Assembly: GCA_002428985.1 (NCBI GenBank) | Contig: DIYL01000015.1 | Coordinates: 1-64,000, forward strand | Source of the DNA: Anaerolineales bacterium UBA6055 | Lineage (GTDB): Bacteria; Chloroflexota; Anaerolineae; Aggregatilineales; Phototrophicaceae | Direction: 5' to 3' | DNA length: 64,000 nucleotides | In this document: one piece after another, positions 8,644 through 17,586 of the stretch | Layout of the letters: every line of letters begins with the position of its first letter | How positions within the stretch are numbered: position 1 is the first letter of the stretch | Made by a program: the position numbers and the translations under genes | The notes under the pieces: model-generated | What the model saw: only the letters and a program-made list of their open reading frames with translations | The model's database searches: none | Told to the model about the DNA's origin: nothing

Positions 8644-8675
8644 GGTTAGTTCCTTTAAAAAGGCTAATGTTCAAT

Positions 8676-9461
8676 TTAAGCTTCTTGAGGGATCCCGTGC
8701 TTCTCACGTACCCAGTCGTATCCTTTTTCTTCAAGTTCGAGAGCTAATTCAGGTCCACCACTCTCAACAATACGACCTTCAAACATTACATGTACATAAT
8801 CAGGTTTGATGTAGTCCAACATACGTTGATAGTGTGTAATGACCAATGCACCCATATTTGGACCGGTTAGTGTATTCACACCTTCTGCAACAATGCGCAG
8901 TGCATCAATATCCAGACCAGAATCTGTTTCATCAAGTACAGCAATTTTGGGTTCGAGTACAGCCATCTGTAGGACTTCTGCACGTTTCTTTTCACCACCA
9001 CTGAAGCCATCGTTTAGGTAACGTCCAGCAAATGCGTGGTCAATTTTTAAGCTATTCATTTTTTCGCGCATCATTTTTGCGAATTTCGGGATAGCAATAC
9101 CCTTACTATCTGGATCTTCTGCTTTCATACGCGCATTAATCGCATGACGCAAGAAGTTACCCAATGTCACACCAGGAATTGCAACAGGATATTGGAATGC
9201 AAGGAATAACCCATCACGACTACGTTCGTCAGGATCCATATCCAGTACGTCTTCGCCATCCAGCAAAACTTGCCCATCATGGACTTCATATGCGGGGTTG
9301 CCCATCAATACATTAGCTAGTGTGCTCTTACCAGAACCGTTTGGTCCCATCAACGCATGGATTTCGCCTTGCTGAACTGTAAGATTAACACCACGCAAAA
9401 TGAGGTCTTCTTCACCTTCAACGCTTGCATGGAGATTACGAATTTCAAGTGTCGCGCCCAT
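8676..9461 (-). CDS. sufC: SufC ATPase
   Basis: An ABC-type ATPase of 261 residues that powers the SufBCD scaffold. The Walker A is GPNGSGKST, the signature FSGGEKKRAE and the Walker B VLDETDSGLD, all diagnostic of SufC. The frame is open to 9482, but the ATG at 9461 has GAGGAG upstream and gives the normal N-terminus (ATLEIRNLHASVEG), while the upstream ATG has no ribosome site. It is the first gene of the minus-strand suf operon and has a near-consensus promoter. Confidence 0.96.
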   Translation of the reverse strand: MGATLEIRNLHASVEGEEDLILRGVNLTVQQGEIHALMGPNGSGKSTLANVLMGNPAYEVHDGQVLLDGEDVLDMDPDERSRDGLFLAFQYPVAIPGVTLGNFLRHAINARMKAEDPDSKGIAIPKFAKMMREKMNSLKIDHAFAGRYLNDGFSGGEKKRAEVLQMAVLEPKIAVLDETDSGLDIDALRIVAEGVNTLTGPNMGALVITHYQRMLDYIKPDYVHVMFEGRIVESGGPELALELEEKGYDWVREKHGIPQEA

Positions 9462-9534
9462 TCGAGATAGGTCTCCTCTCATGAATTTTTAATGTTGGTT
9501 AAATTTACTCTATAACCGAGTCGAATTTAATGGC

Positions 9535-9563
9535 AGTATAACAGCGTGGTATGCACTTGTCAA
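9535..9563 (-). promoter_or_regulatory. Sigma70-type promoter of the suf operon
   Basis: On the minus strand TTGACA (9563-9558) and TATACT (9540-9535) are separated by exactly 17 bases, about 75 bases upstream of the chosen sufC start. Confidence 0.85.
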
Positions 9564-9661
9564 TATTTACGATAAATATCTGTTTTATTCAGATTGGTAA
9601 ATGATGAGTAGACCTGCCAATACAATACAGCTAGTACGTAGGAATCACATCATATTTTCTA

Positions 9662-9673
9662 AGATAATTATCT
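9662..9673. promoter_or_regulatory. Perfect palindrome AGATAATTATCT, candidate iron-responsive operator
   Basis: A 12-base perfect palindrome lies seven bases upstream of the -35 box of the MIP18 gene, in the divergent region with suf. The GATAAT/ATTATC halves resemble Fur-box units. The assignment to Fur or an iron-sulfur regulator is inference. Confidence 0.45.
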
Positions 9674-9679
9674 ATTTAA

Positions 9680-9708
9680 TTGACACTGAATTATCACTAT
9701 ACTATGCT
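9680..9708 (+). promoter_or_regulatory. Sigma70-type promoter of the MIP18/SufT-like gene
   Basis: TTGACA at 9680-9685 and TATGCT at 9703-9708 are 17 bases apart; the gene starts at 9751 after a GAGGAAAA ribosome site. Confidence 0.85.
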
Positions 9709-9750
9709 AAGACTTGAATCGAGACACAAAAACAAACGAGGAAAACAACT

Positions 9751-10062
9751 ATGGACAACTCAAATATGACAGAAAAAGAAGCTGGTTTATACGAGGCATT
9801 ACGCGCAGTTATTGACCCTGAAATCGGCATGAACATTATTGAATTAGGGCTTGTACGCAATGCAGAAATTGAAGATGAACGGGCGCATGTCACAATGATT
9901 ATGACCACCCCATTCTGTCCATATGCACCACAACTACTTGAACAAACGCGTCGTACCGCCCAAGATTATCTCGGTACGCCAACAACCATTGAAATGGGAA
10001 TGGAAATGTGGGATCCAAGCATGATGGAAGAAGGCGCAGCCAGTGATTGGGGCTTATTCTAA
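9751..10062 (+). CDS. MIP18/DUF59 family Fe-S assembly protein (SufT-like)
   Basis: A 103-residue DUF59 protein. The core is ALRAVIDPEIGMNIIELGLV, followed by VTMIMTTPFCPYAPQL, which carries the conserved Thr and Cys of the family (TTPFCP). SufT and related DUF59 proteins help mature Fe-S proteins; PaaD-type relatives serve phenylacetate oxygenase. The divergent suf operon strongly favours the Fe-S role. It has its own consensus promoter, possibly sharing an operator with suf. It ends before a GC-rich hairpin at 10076. Confidence 0.9.
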   Translation: MDNSNMTEKEAGLYEALRAVIDPEIGMNIIELGLVRNAEIEDERAHVTMIMTTPFCPYAPQLLEQTRRTAQDYLGTPTTIEMGMEMWDPSMMEEGAASDWGLF

Positions 10063-10075
10063 TCAAATCTTAAAG

Positions 10076-10095
10076 TGGAGGGGTCACCCCCTCCA
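10076..10095. terminator. GC-rich hairpin between convergent genes
   Basis: GGAGGGG and CCCCCTCC arms are separated by a three-base loop between the ends of the MIP18 gene and the M23 gene. T tracts are poor on both sides, so termination strength is uncertain. Confidence 0.5.
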
Positions 10096-10102
10096 TAGGG
10101 TT

Positions 10103-12265
10103 CTAAGGGCGATTTCGCGCAATCCACTGTAATGGATCGATATAATTCTGAATAAGTCGTGAGTAATCTCGACCCGGCCAATCACTTGGATGAGTTTCTA
10201 ACCGAGTTGTTGGGCTCAAATCAAAATGTAAATGCGGTACAAATCGTCCAAACGCATTCCCGATTTCAGAGATTTGCTGTCCACGTGTCACACGCTCACC
10301 TACACTCACCTGCATATTTTGTACGTGCCCATACCGACTATATAAAACCGAGCCAGATGGTTGAAACAGTGGATCATGACGAATAATGATCACATTTCCC
10401 CACACACTTAAACGGGCAGCAAACGTAACGACACCGCTTGCACATGCATAAACAGGCATCCCTAGATCTGCATATGGTGTACCAAAATTGAGATCAGCTC
10501 CTGTATGATAGGCTTCACTCGGTGTACCTACAAAATATAGCCGACCAAACGGGCTCGCATCCAACCAACCGGAAGGCCATATACGACCACCCGCACGTTC
10601 TGCAGCTGTACCAACAGGCGAATCATAACCATCAGCAACGTAAACACCATTAACGATAGTACCGTTGCCACCAGATGGTGGATTTGTTGGTTCAGTGGGG
10701 TCTGGATCAGGTGTGGGATTATCACCCGGTTGAACTGTTACAATACGACGAAACCGTATGGCATCAAATGCGATATAAGCATCTCGTTCGCCCGTTATAT
10801 CATTTAAGAAAACACGTCCTGCATTAGGTTGTGATTTATCAAGATCAAAAATACCTAATGCAACCCAAGTATTACGGTTACGATTCTGGTTTATATCAAT
10901 TACAACTTCTGTATCAGTGCCGACAATACCATGCACTTTATAACGAGCACGAGTCGTTGTTGCTTTACGATTTGGAATAAAGGCAGAAATTTCATAGCGA
11001 CCGGATTGAGGTAATGTCGTTTTCCATTCTGCCCAAACTTTACTTGTTGTACGTGATGTATCAATATACAGGTATTCCCAACCCCATGTATTTTCACGAG
11101 ATAAGAATCTATATTTATCACCATAGGTTCCATTACGGAAACCCGGTTGGTTTGGAAGAATAATGACTTCGTCTGTAAAGTTATCAACTGGTTCAGAAAC
11201 TGGATCTGCTGGAGAAGACGTTAGTTCGATTGCTGTATTAACCGCACTCCATTGTGAAATCACACCATAACGCCACCAGCTAAGCCCTTTTGCTCCATAT
11301 TTTTGTGTGGAGATCGTATGGGCTTGTTGCTGATCAAGTACAGGTGAATCACCTTGTAGTGCAGGAATAATCGGTTTACCGTAAGGTCGCCAAGTGTTAT
11401 AGACTTCATCAATGACTTCATCAACATCACGACGAAATGTAAACCAGTAAGTTTGAGGATGAACGCTATTAATAAATGGTGCCCATTCTTCGGGGAAAAT
11501 ACTATCATAATGCCATGGACGCGGATCCATACTCATACCTATGTGGAAACGATTACCAATTGCTTTACGTATCTCCAGCATAAATGGACGTATGGGTTGT
11601 CGTCCGCCCTGCCAAAATCCAGCATAAGGTTCAATGTCAAGTATCATTGATTTAACACCGGGTCTTTGACAAACAGCATTGATCAATGCTGCCTCGCGAG
11701 GAACATCAAGCCCCTGTGGTACACACCAAGCATGGAACTCCATATCATTTGCTTCTAGTATCTCCACCCATTTATCTACACTTTCAGGTCCAGAAATAGC
11801 TAGATTGCTATCAGTGTCATCAAAATCACCCATCCAATTTACACCATCGCTGGTCTTTACCCAAATCTGCTTGACATTTGGTGTACGTGATTTGATATTA
11901 GCAACAAGTTGTTCAATAGACGTCTCAGGAACACTTGTGCCTTTCCAATGCCATAATGCAATCTTGCCATCATATGGCGTAGTCACTTCATCATTGGACG
12001 GTACTGTTCCAACCGCCTGCACAAATGTGACAACACCTGCAAACACCCAACCACGAATCCCTCTTTGCTCAACCCATACCCACTCGTCTTGTGTCTGTGT
12101 AGCGGGATAATACACAACAAGCGAGTTATCTAATATGTCCCCGACATCTTGATAGTTTACCCCCGGCCCAGTACGAATATTGACAAATGCCGACCTTGTA
12201 TTCGCAATGGCAATTACGCCACTTCCTGCATCTGAGGGTTTTGATACTGACGGTACACTACTCAT
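10103..12265 (-). CDS. Modular wall-active protein: SH3b, TIM-barrel-like, golvesin-like, M23 peptidase
   Basis: The chosen start is ATG 12265 (AAGGAG six bases upstream); the frame opens six codons earlier with TTG. Its 720 residues show an SH3b domain at about 14-80 (VNIRTGPG, WVWVEQRGIRGWV), a TIM-barrel glycosidase-like domain at about 95-350 (LDIEPYAGFW, SVHPQTYWFT), a golvesin/Xly-like domain at about 375-520 (RYEISAFIPN, YIAFDAIRFR), a Pro/Thr linker and an M23 endopeptidase domain with HTGAD near 586 and HLHFD near 678, both zinc motifs intact. M23 enzymes cut peptidoglycan cross-bridges, and SH3b domains bind wall. No signal peptide is visible, which is unusual for this domain set. 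The glycosidase activity is uncertain. Confidence 0.85.
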   Translation of the reverse strand: MSSVPSVSKPSDAGSGVIAIANTRSAFVNIRTGPGVNYQDVGDILDNSLVVYYPATQTQDEWVWVEQRGIRGWVFAGVVTFVQAVGTVPSNDEVTTPYDGKIALWHWKGTSVPETSIEQLVANIKSRTPNVKQIWVKTSDGVNWMGDFDDTDSNLAISGPESVDKWVEILEANDMEFHAWCVPQGLDVPREAALINAVCQRPGVKSMILDIEPYAGFWQGGRQPIRPFMLEIRKAIGNRFHIGMSMDPRPWHYDSIFPEEWAPFINSVHPQTYWFTFRRDVDEVIDEVYNTWRPYGKPIIPALQGDSPVLDQQQAHTISTQKYGAKGLSWWRYGVISQWSAVNTAIELTSSPADPVSEPVDNFTDEVIILPNQPGFRNGTYGDKYRFLSRENTWGWEYLYIDTSRTTSKVWAEWKTTLPQSGRYEISAFIPNRKATTTRARYKVHGIVGTDTEVVIDINQNRNRNTWVALGIFDLDKSQPNAGRVFLNDITGERDAYIAFDAIRFRRIVTVQPGDNPTPDPDPTEPTNPPSGGNGTIVNGVYVADGYDSPVGTAAERAGGRIWPSGWLDASPFGRLYFVGTPSEAYHTGADLNFGTPYADLGMPVYACASGVVTFAARLSVWGNVIIIRHDPLFQPSGSVLYSRYGHVQNMQVSVGERVTRGQQISEIGNAFGRFVPHLHFDLSPTTRLETHPSDWPGRDYSRLIQNYIDPLQWIARNRP

Positions 12266-12443
12266 GCACTGCTCCTTTTGCAAACGATAATCTAACTTAG
12301 CATAGCTAGATGGTAGTACATTAGAGCATTTTAGGCAAAATAATCTGTGATGTTTTTTGTCATCGTCAATAAATCTTGAACCATATCAATGACAAATCAC
12401 ATCTGGTGTGATTGAAAACTATCCAATAGGATTACATCGTTTG

Positions 12444-12449
12444 TATACT
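12444..12449 (+). promoter_or_regulatory. Candidate -10 box for a leaderless transcript
   Basis: TATACT lies only five bases before the ATG at 12455, and no Shine-Dalgarno site precedes that ATG. A start at or next to the ATG would give a leaderless mRNA. No convincing -35 is seen. Confidence 0.3.
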
Positions 12450-12454
12450 AAAGT

Positions 12455-14161
12455 ATGGATAGAACCTTTACTGAAATGGAAAAAACTTCAAAACAACAAA
12501 CCCCAAAACAAAATAACTTCCTCGTAATCAGTATTGTGGTTGTGATTTTAATAGCATTTATTGGTGGTAGCTTTTTGCTATTTATGTACACTAACCAACC
12601 CGAAGTTAATTATAGATTTGATCGGGTTCTCGAAAAGCTCAATCAACCTGTTGGAATCACACATAACAATGATGAACGGTTATTTATCAATGAGCGCAAC
12701 GGCGTAATTCGGATTCTTGAAAAGGGCCGTATTCTACCACAGCCGTTCCTCGACATCACCAACCGCGTAAATATTGAAGGCAATATAGAACAAGGGCTGC
12801 TCGGACTAGCTTTTCATCCAAATATCGAGGAGAACAGATATTTTTATGTTGCCTATACTGATGCCGATTTCACGTTACACTTAGAACGTTTTCAGGTAAC
12901 AGATGATCCAAATGTCGCCGATAACACATCAGGCGAAATTATGCTCTCTGTAGAGCAGACGACCGCAGCACATAATGGAGGGCACCTACGCTTTGGCCCA
13001 GACGGTTACCTCTATGTGTCGATTGGTGACGGTGGTGAATCAATTGACCCCAATATAACAGGTCAGAATCGCGATGACTTGCTTGGAAAGATTATCCGTA
13101 TTGATGTTAATGGCGACTTTCCTTACAGCATTCCAGAAGATAATCCATTTGTGGATGATCCAGACACCCGCTCCGAAATTTGGGCTTACGGTTTCCGCAA
13201 TCCATGGAATTTTAGTTTTGTCCCCGACAGTACGGCTATGTTCATAGGAGATGTCGGATGGTCAACCTACGAGGAAATTAACTACCAACCTGCTGATAGT
13301 AATGGTGGTGAAAACTACGGTTGGAAACTGTATGAAGCGGAAACCGAAATTGAACAACCCGAAGGCGTCGAAGTTAACGATATTCCGTATGATGAGGTTG
13401 TATTCCCTATTTACTTCTATCCTCATGCACAACCAGAAGATTACGACGAGAGTTTTCCTGTCGGTTGTGCTGTTATTGGAGGGTTTGTATATCAAGGTGA
13501 AGAACTCCCAGAATTACAGGGGAAGTACCTTTACAGCGACTTCTGTCACGGCGACCTCTGGACACTAGAGCAAATTGGAAGTAATTGGGTAACAGAGAGA
13601 TTGACAGATCTTAACGTGCGGGTGACCTCATTAGGGGAAGACCACAATGGCGAAGTCTATATGACGACATTCCTTGGTGAAGTACGCCGGCTTGTCATAG
13701 ATGATGATGAAAATTCTGCGCCTGATGGCGACCTCGATTTTGACGGCATTATCAACTCTCAAGATAACTGTCCTGAATTTGGAAATCCTGATCAATTAGA
13801 TAATTGGGGAGATTTAGGCGTTGGAGATGCTTGTGATACAAACATCTATATTACTAATGCCAATGGATACGAAGTCAAAGTCTACCAACAACATTATGGA
13901 GCATTTCATGTTTATCGTTGCGTAGAGCTTAATTGCGCTTTTGTTGTTAGCATCGAAATCTTAGAACTATCCCAAGATGCTGTCTTGATAGCTGAAAGTG
14001 AAGTTTTCGCAGGATGGACCGCTGAGGCATCATACGCATTAGACTCTGGAAATCGCGCTGTTTATGATGTTACGATCTATGACGGTGACGGATTTATCTA
14101 TGTCGATAATCTGCAACTTTTGATCTCTGAAAACGGATTCTCTTGGCGAACTATTAGTTAA
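12455..14161 (+). CDS. Membrane-anchored PQQ-dependent sugar dehydrogenase-like beta-propeller with TSP3 repeat
   Basis: 568 residues. A single N-terminal membrane helix (about 22-44) is followed by a six-bladed glucose/sorbosone dehydrogenase domain (about 50-415). Family motifs are GLLGLAFHPN, AAHNGGHLRFGPDGYLYVSIGDGG, GFRNPWNFSF, GDVGWSTYEEIN and GGENYGW. A calcium-binding thrombospondin type-3-like repeat (about 427-458, DGIINSQDNCPEFGN and GDACD) and an unrecognised C-terminal domain follow. Such proteins oxidise sugars in the outer space using PQQ, or have lost activity; the catalytic His in the AAHNGGH segment is present. The alternative ATG at 12476 would shorten the cytoplasmic tail only. 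Confidence 0.85.
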   Translation: MDRTFTEMEKTSKQQTPKQNNFLVISIVVVILIAFIGGSFLLFMYTNQPEVNYRFDRVLEKLNQPVGITHNNDERLFINERNGVIRILEKGRILPQPFLDITNRVNIEGNIEQGLLGLAFHPNIEENRYFYVAYTDADFTLHLERFQVTDDPNVADNTSGEIMLSVEQTTAAHNGGHLRFGPDGYLYVSIGDGGESIDPNITGQNRDDLLGKIIRIDVNGDFPYSIPEDNPFVDDPDTRSEIWAYGFRNPWNFSFVPDSTAMFIGDVGWSTYEEINYQPADSNGGENYGWKLYEAETEIEQPEGVEVNDIPYDEVVFPIYFYPHAQPEDYDESFPVGCAVIGGFVYQGEELPELQGKYLYSDFCHGDLWTLEQIGSNWVTERLTDLNVRVTSLGEDHNGEVYMTTFLGEVRRLVIDDDENSAPDGDLDFDGIINSQDNCPEFGNPDQLDNWGDLGVGDACDTNIYITNANGYEVKVYQQHYGAFHVYRCVELNCAFVVSIEILELSQDAVLIAESEVFAGWTAEASYALDSGNRAVYDVTIYDGDGFIYVDNLQLLISENGFSWRTIS

Positions 14162-14202
14162 TTAAAGAAGACGAATCACCGACACTAATTTTCCATTTGC
14201 AC

Positions 14203-14231
14203 TTGACATTCCCTTAGGACGATGATATTAT
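14203..14231 (+). promoter_or_regulatory. Sigma70-type promoter of tRNA-Asp
   Basis: TTGACA at 14203-14208 and TATTAT at 14226-14231 are separated by 17 bases, 13 bases before the mature tRNA. Confidence 0.85.
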
Positions 14232-14243
14232 TTTCAAGCCTAA

Positions 14244-14316
14244 GGGGGCGTGGTGTAGTGGTTAACATGCCGGCCTGTCAAGCCGGAGATCGCGAGTTCA
14301 AATCTCGTCGCTCCCG
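14244..14316 (+). tRNA. tRNA-Asp (GTC)
   Basis: The cloverleaf is complete: acceptor GGGGGCG/CGCTCCC with one G-T pair, D arm GTGTAGTGGTTAACAT, anticodon stem CCGGC/GCCGG with loop CTGTCAA (anticodon GTC), T loop TTCAAAT, and G73 at 14316, a tRNA-Asp identity base. CCA is not encoded. It is flanked by a promoter and a strong terminator, so it is a single-gene transcript. It fills the 14162-14522 gap between coding genes; I see nothing else there. Confidence 0.97.
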
Positions 14317-14321
14317 AACCA

Positions 14322-14355
14322 AGTGGAAACATTGTTTATAATGTTTCCACTTTTT
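14322..14355 (+). terminator. Strong rho-independent terminator of tRNA-Asp
   Basis: A perfect 12-base stem (AGTGGAAACATT / AATGTTTCCACT) with a six-base loop is followed by TTTTT. Confidence 0.9.
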
Positions 14356-14522
14356 GATTCCACTGAAATTACTCCAACTATCCAATTGACCAACACAATC
14401 CCTTTCCCCGGCATTGTCATATGATTTTTATGTAACAAGAGTATGACTACTCACCCATCATCAACAAACGCACAATAGTCTAAGCTAGAGGTTGCAGTTA
14501 TTCAACAGTAATTGGATATATG

Positions 14523-14987
14523 TTATATCCCTTTCACAGATTTGTATTCTTCAAGCTCCTCCGGTGTATAGACTTGCATCAGTTCAAGTTCAACACCACC
14601 TGCTTCTTGCTCGAGGAATGCCACCCAACCTTCAGGATGGACATGACTGCCTTTGACTTTACACGCAACACACTCCTTGAGTGTTGCTCCATTTGCAAGC
14701 GCTTCTTCAAGAGCCACATCTATATCAGGAACCGCATAGCAAATATGGTGTAAGCCCTCGTACCCACGTTCTTTTATCCATTTATCAAAGCGACCACCCT
14801 CATCTAACGACTGGCATAATTGATACTCAACATCACCAACATTGAATATTGCCACCCGATTGCGCGATTTTTCATAGTCATGAATCTCGGCATCGAGTCC
14901 TACACCGAGATATTGTTGATAGGTCTTCAACGCAGCCTTAGCATCTTTAACAGCGAAAGCCATGTGCTTAATATATCTATCGCTCAT
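14523..14987 (-). CDS. VOC/glyoxalase-fold protein, methylmalonyl-CoA epimerase-like
   Basis: The start chosen is ATG 14987 (154 residues). The frame opens 12 codons earlier with a TTG just after the upstream stop, without good spacing to a ribosome site. Two VOC modules are seen: IKHMAFAVKDAKAALKTY with a metal-type His, then LHHICYAVPDIDVALEEA with the second His, and GGVELELMQV with the metal Glu. This arrangement fits methylmalonyl-CoA epimerase or related isomerases, but no mutase genes are nearby. It is the last gene of the long minus-strand catabolic run, 40 bases after MmgE/PrpD, so it more likely acts on the same unknown substrate. Confidence 0.8.
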   Translation of the reverse strand: MSDRYIKHMAFAVKDAKAALKTYQQYLGVGLDAEIHDYEKSRNRVAIFNVGDVEYQLCQSLDEGGRFDKWIKERGYEGLHHICYAVPDIDVALEEALANGATLKECVACKVKGSHVHPEGWVAFLEQEAGGVELELMQVYTPEELEEYKSVKGI

Positions 14988-15027
14988 ATGTTCCCAAATC
15001 TCTTTCTTTAAGTGTTGTAACAAACCT

Positions 15028-16416
15028 CTAATGTGTTACTTGTTTTTCTACACTACACAATTGCAACAATTGACGAATGTCATCCACTGATTGTAGATCC
15101 ATGCAAGTTTTATAGATGTTATTAACTTGCTCTGCTGACATTATGGGCTGTGTTAGAACACGGAACTTTTCTTTTATCTCAGAATTGGTCATCCGAAACT
15201 CTGGTTCACCTTTCATATTTGGAAGATATGCCTCGCGAACATCACCCGTATTTAGCGTAATGTGTAGTCTACAACCATTCCGTTCTGGATAGTGCTCCTC
15301 CATTTCAGGGTCGATCTGAACATCAATCAATTGACGTAAACGTCGCACTTCAGGATCATCCCAAGTTTCAAAATCTTCGGGCCAAGCACTCCCTTGTGTT
15401 AAAGCAACTGCAGTAGATACACGAATACTTAATCCAGCAACATCACGAGACGGTGGATTTGGATCAACACGGAAAATTGGACGCGTCGCATATTCATACG
15501 TATCCAACCGAATCGATTCGATAGCAGATACATCCAGTGGGCCTTCCTGCAGAATAGTTTGAGCAGCATCGATGGCTTGATGCGTATGACGACATCCACC
15601 GTGGGGTTTAAATGCTGTTCCTACAATTGCAAAAAACTCACCTAAATCATCAAACATATTTGGATCGTAACCATCACCGAATGCTTTAAAAAATCCATAA
15701 TCGCCATCTAAAGCACCACGCGGGCCATAGAAGCCAGATTCAGCCAATCGCATTGCAAACACACCATTTCGTGCACCAAATCCAGCAATCAGGTCTTTGG
15801 TGTCACACAAGCCACCTTCATATACATACTGTTCCGTTCCAGATGACAAGTCGGCAGCAATTGCCACCGCATTAATAGTCTTTTCGACATCTAGGCCTGC
15901 ACAACGTGCAACAGCAAGGGCCGATGCAATAGCCCCAACAGTCCCTTTTAAATCATGCCCGCGTGCCCGTTGGTAGCTTAGAGCTTCTGACCCCACCCGT
16001 ATAGCAAAGTCATATGATGCTACAATCGCCGCAATAATATCTTTACCAGATGTCTTGTAAACCTCACTCACTGCCAACACAGCAGGAACAACCTGCGATG
16101 CAATATGCCCCGCAGATCGATGTGAATCATCCATCCCCAGAATCTTAATCATTACACCGTTGGTGAATGCACCACCTTCAAGTGATGTACGTTCTCCACT
16201 ACCCAATAATGTGGATTGGTCACCCGACATCATATGAGTTCCGTAGTGTGTCACTTTCTTGCCAAGATCCCGTTGAAAGCCTCCTAAACCCGTCCCTATT
16301 GAGTCGAACAGAATGATTTTAGCAAGATCCACAGCTTCAGTCGGGATTTCCTCATATTTGAGGTTTATTGCATAATTCGCAATCGTTTCGATCAGAGGCG
16401 TTTTGCTGGTCATCAT
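15028..16416 (-). CDS. MmgE/PrpD family protein
   Basis: 462 residues from ATG 16416 (AAGGA upstream; tandem ATGs). Family motifs are DSIGTGLGGF near the N-terminus, AIVASYDFAIRVG, SYQRARGHDLKGTVGAIASALAVARC and KPHGGCRHTHQAIDAA, the family's conserved histidine block. Known members dehydrate 2-methylcitrate (PrpD), decarboxylate cis-aconitate or isomerise iminodisuccinate. No prp genes are here, and MmgE/PrpD proteins are frequent in amino-acid-like catabolic clusters, so the substrate stays open. Confidence 0.9.
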   Translation of the reverse strand: MMTSKTPLIETIANYAINLKYEEIPTEAVDLAKIILFDSIGTGLGGFQRDLGKKVTHYGTHMMSGDQSTLLGSGERTSLEGGAFTNGVMIKILGMDDSHRSAGHIASQVVPAVLAVSEVYKTSGKDIIAAIVASYDFAIRVGSEALSYQRARGHDLKGTVGAIASALAVARCAGLDVEKTINAVAIAADLSSGTEQYVYEGGLCDTKDLIAGFGARNGVFAMRLAESGFYGPRGALDGDYGFFKAFGDGYDPNMFDDLGEFFAIVGTAFKPHGGCRHTHQAIDAAQTILQEGPLDVSAIESIRLDTYEYATRPIFRVDPNPPSRDVAGLSIRVSTAVALTQGSAWPEDFETWDDPEVRRLRQLIDVQIDPEMEEHYPERNGCRLHITLNTGDVREAYLPNMKGEPEFRMTNSEIKEKFRVLTQPIMSAEQVNNIYKTCMDLQSVDDIRQLLQLCSVEKQVTH

Positions 16417-16431
16417 CAAATCCTTAAATAT

Positions 16432-17577
16432 CTATTTTTTCAAAATATCTTTCAATGTATTGATCATGTAATCTGTATCATCAGGTGTTAGTTCAGGAGT
16501 AACTGGTAAGTTCACCACTCGTGTCGCTAAATAATCAGTAACAGGCAGTTGATCCGAATTACGCATCCCATCAGAATTCACAGTATACCGATACACCGGT
16601 GGCGAATAGTGAATTACAGTTTCAATGCCTGCATCTAGCAACTTCTGATAAACCTCAAACTGATTGTCAACACCGATGGCGTATGACCGAAAGGTAGGAG
16701 CAGACTCCTGTCTAAAGGTAGGCAACGAAGCTGATGCACCTGACAATCCTTTGTATAAGTCGTTAACAATCGCACGTCGCTGGGCTGTCCATTTTTTTAG
16801 ATAGGGAAGTTTAACTAAAACTATAGCGGCTTGCAGTCCATCAAGTGGCACATTGTATCCCTGTTCCACATAATTCTGGTAGCCAACTGTGACATTTGTT
16901 TTGCGGGGATCATATCCATACCCGACCAATGATCGGAGACGTAAATGAATTGCCTCGTCATTTGTCACTATCATCGCCCCATTACCAACACTACCTAATG
17001 GTTTAAATGGAGCAAAGCTATACATGCAAACATCTGCAAATGCACCTAGAGGCTTATCATAATCAAGTGCCCCACAGGCAAGTGCTGCATCCTCGATAAT
17101 TTTGAGATGATATTGATCTGCAAGTGACCTTAACTGCTTCACATTTGCCGGATGTCCGTGCAGATCAACAGGAAGAATGGCGCGCGTTTTGTCTGTAATC
17201 AGCCCTTCAACAAGGTCAGGATTGATCGTGTAATCTGTCTCTAAAACGTCACATAATACAGGTATGGCACCACACTGACGAATCATACCTGTAGTCGAAA
17301 TATCCGAATTGCCTACCGTGATAACTTCATCACCGGGTCCAATACCACATGCTTGCAACGCAAGGAACAACCCAATTGTCCCTGAATGCACAGCAACAGC
17401 ATAAGATTGTTCAACTTGATTAGCAAAGGAATGTTCGAGTTTTTCACGGATGGCAGATGAATGCCGATAAGAATCAAAAATGATTGGTTCGAGTACTCCT
17501 AGAATTTCTGCGCGCAAGGTCTCATGTGTTGCAGAAGCATATGACCGTGGAACACGAAACACCCGATGTTTTTGCAC
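16432..17577 (-). CDS. DegT/DnrJ/EryC1/StrS-family PLP aminotransferase
   Basis: 381 residues from a GTG start (AGGAG upstream). The PLP lysine is in SFAPFKPLGSVGNG, the phosphate-binding block is AVAVHSGTIGLFLALQA, and IIEDAALACGA holds the PLP-ring Asp. These enzymes usually aminate keto-sugars, but here the gene sits inside an amino-acid-like catabolic and transport run without sugar genes. The role is therefore open: transamination, or a racemase or dehydratase-like reaction. It lies nine bases after the permease gene, so it is co-transcribed. Confidence 0.88.
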   Translation of the reverse strand: MQKHRVFRVPRSYASATHETLRAEILGVLEPIIFDSYRHSSAIREKLEHSFANQVEQSYAVAVHSGTIGLFLALQACGIGPGDEVITVGNSDISTTGMIRQCGAIPVLCDVLETDYTINPDLVEGLITDKTRAILPVDLHGHPANVKQLRSLADQYHLKIIEDAALACGALDYDKPLGAFADVCMYSFAPFKPLGSVGNGAMIVTNDEAIHLRLRSLVGYGYDPRKTNVTVGYQNYVEQGYNVPLDGLQAAIVLVKLPYLKKWTAQRRAIVNDLYKGLSGASASLPTFRQESAPTFRSYAIGVDNQFEVYQKLLDAGIETVIHYSPPVYRYTVNSDGMRNSDQLPVTDYLATRVVNLPVTPELTPDDTDYMINTLKDILKK

Positions 17578-17586
17578 GCGACGCTC

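Noticed and set aside
14523..14987. Methylmalonyl-CoA epimerase as a firm call
   Set aside because: The fold fits, but no mutase or carboxylase genes are nearby and the gene belongs to the catabolic run; only the VOC family is claimed.
15028..16416. 2-methylcitrate dehydratase (PrpD) as a firm call
   Set aside because: No methylcitrate-cycle genes are present; family members have varied substrates.
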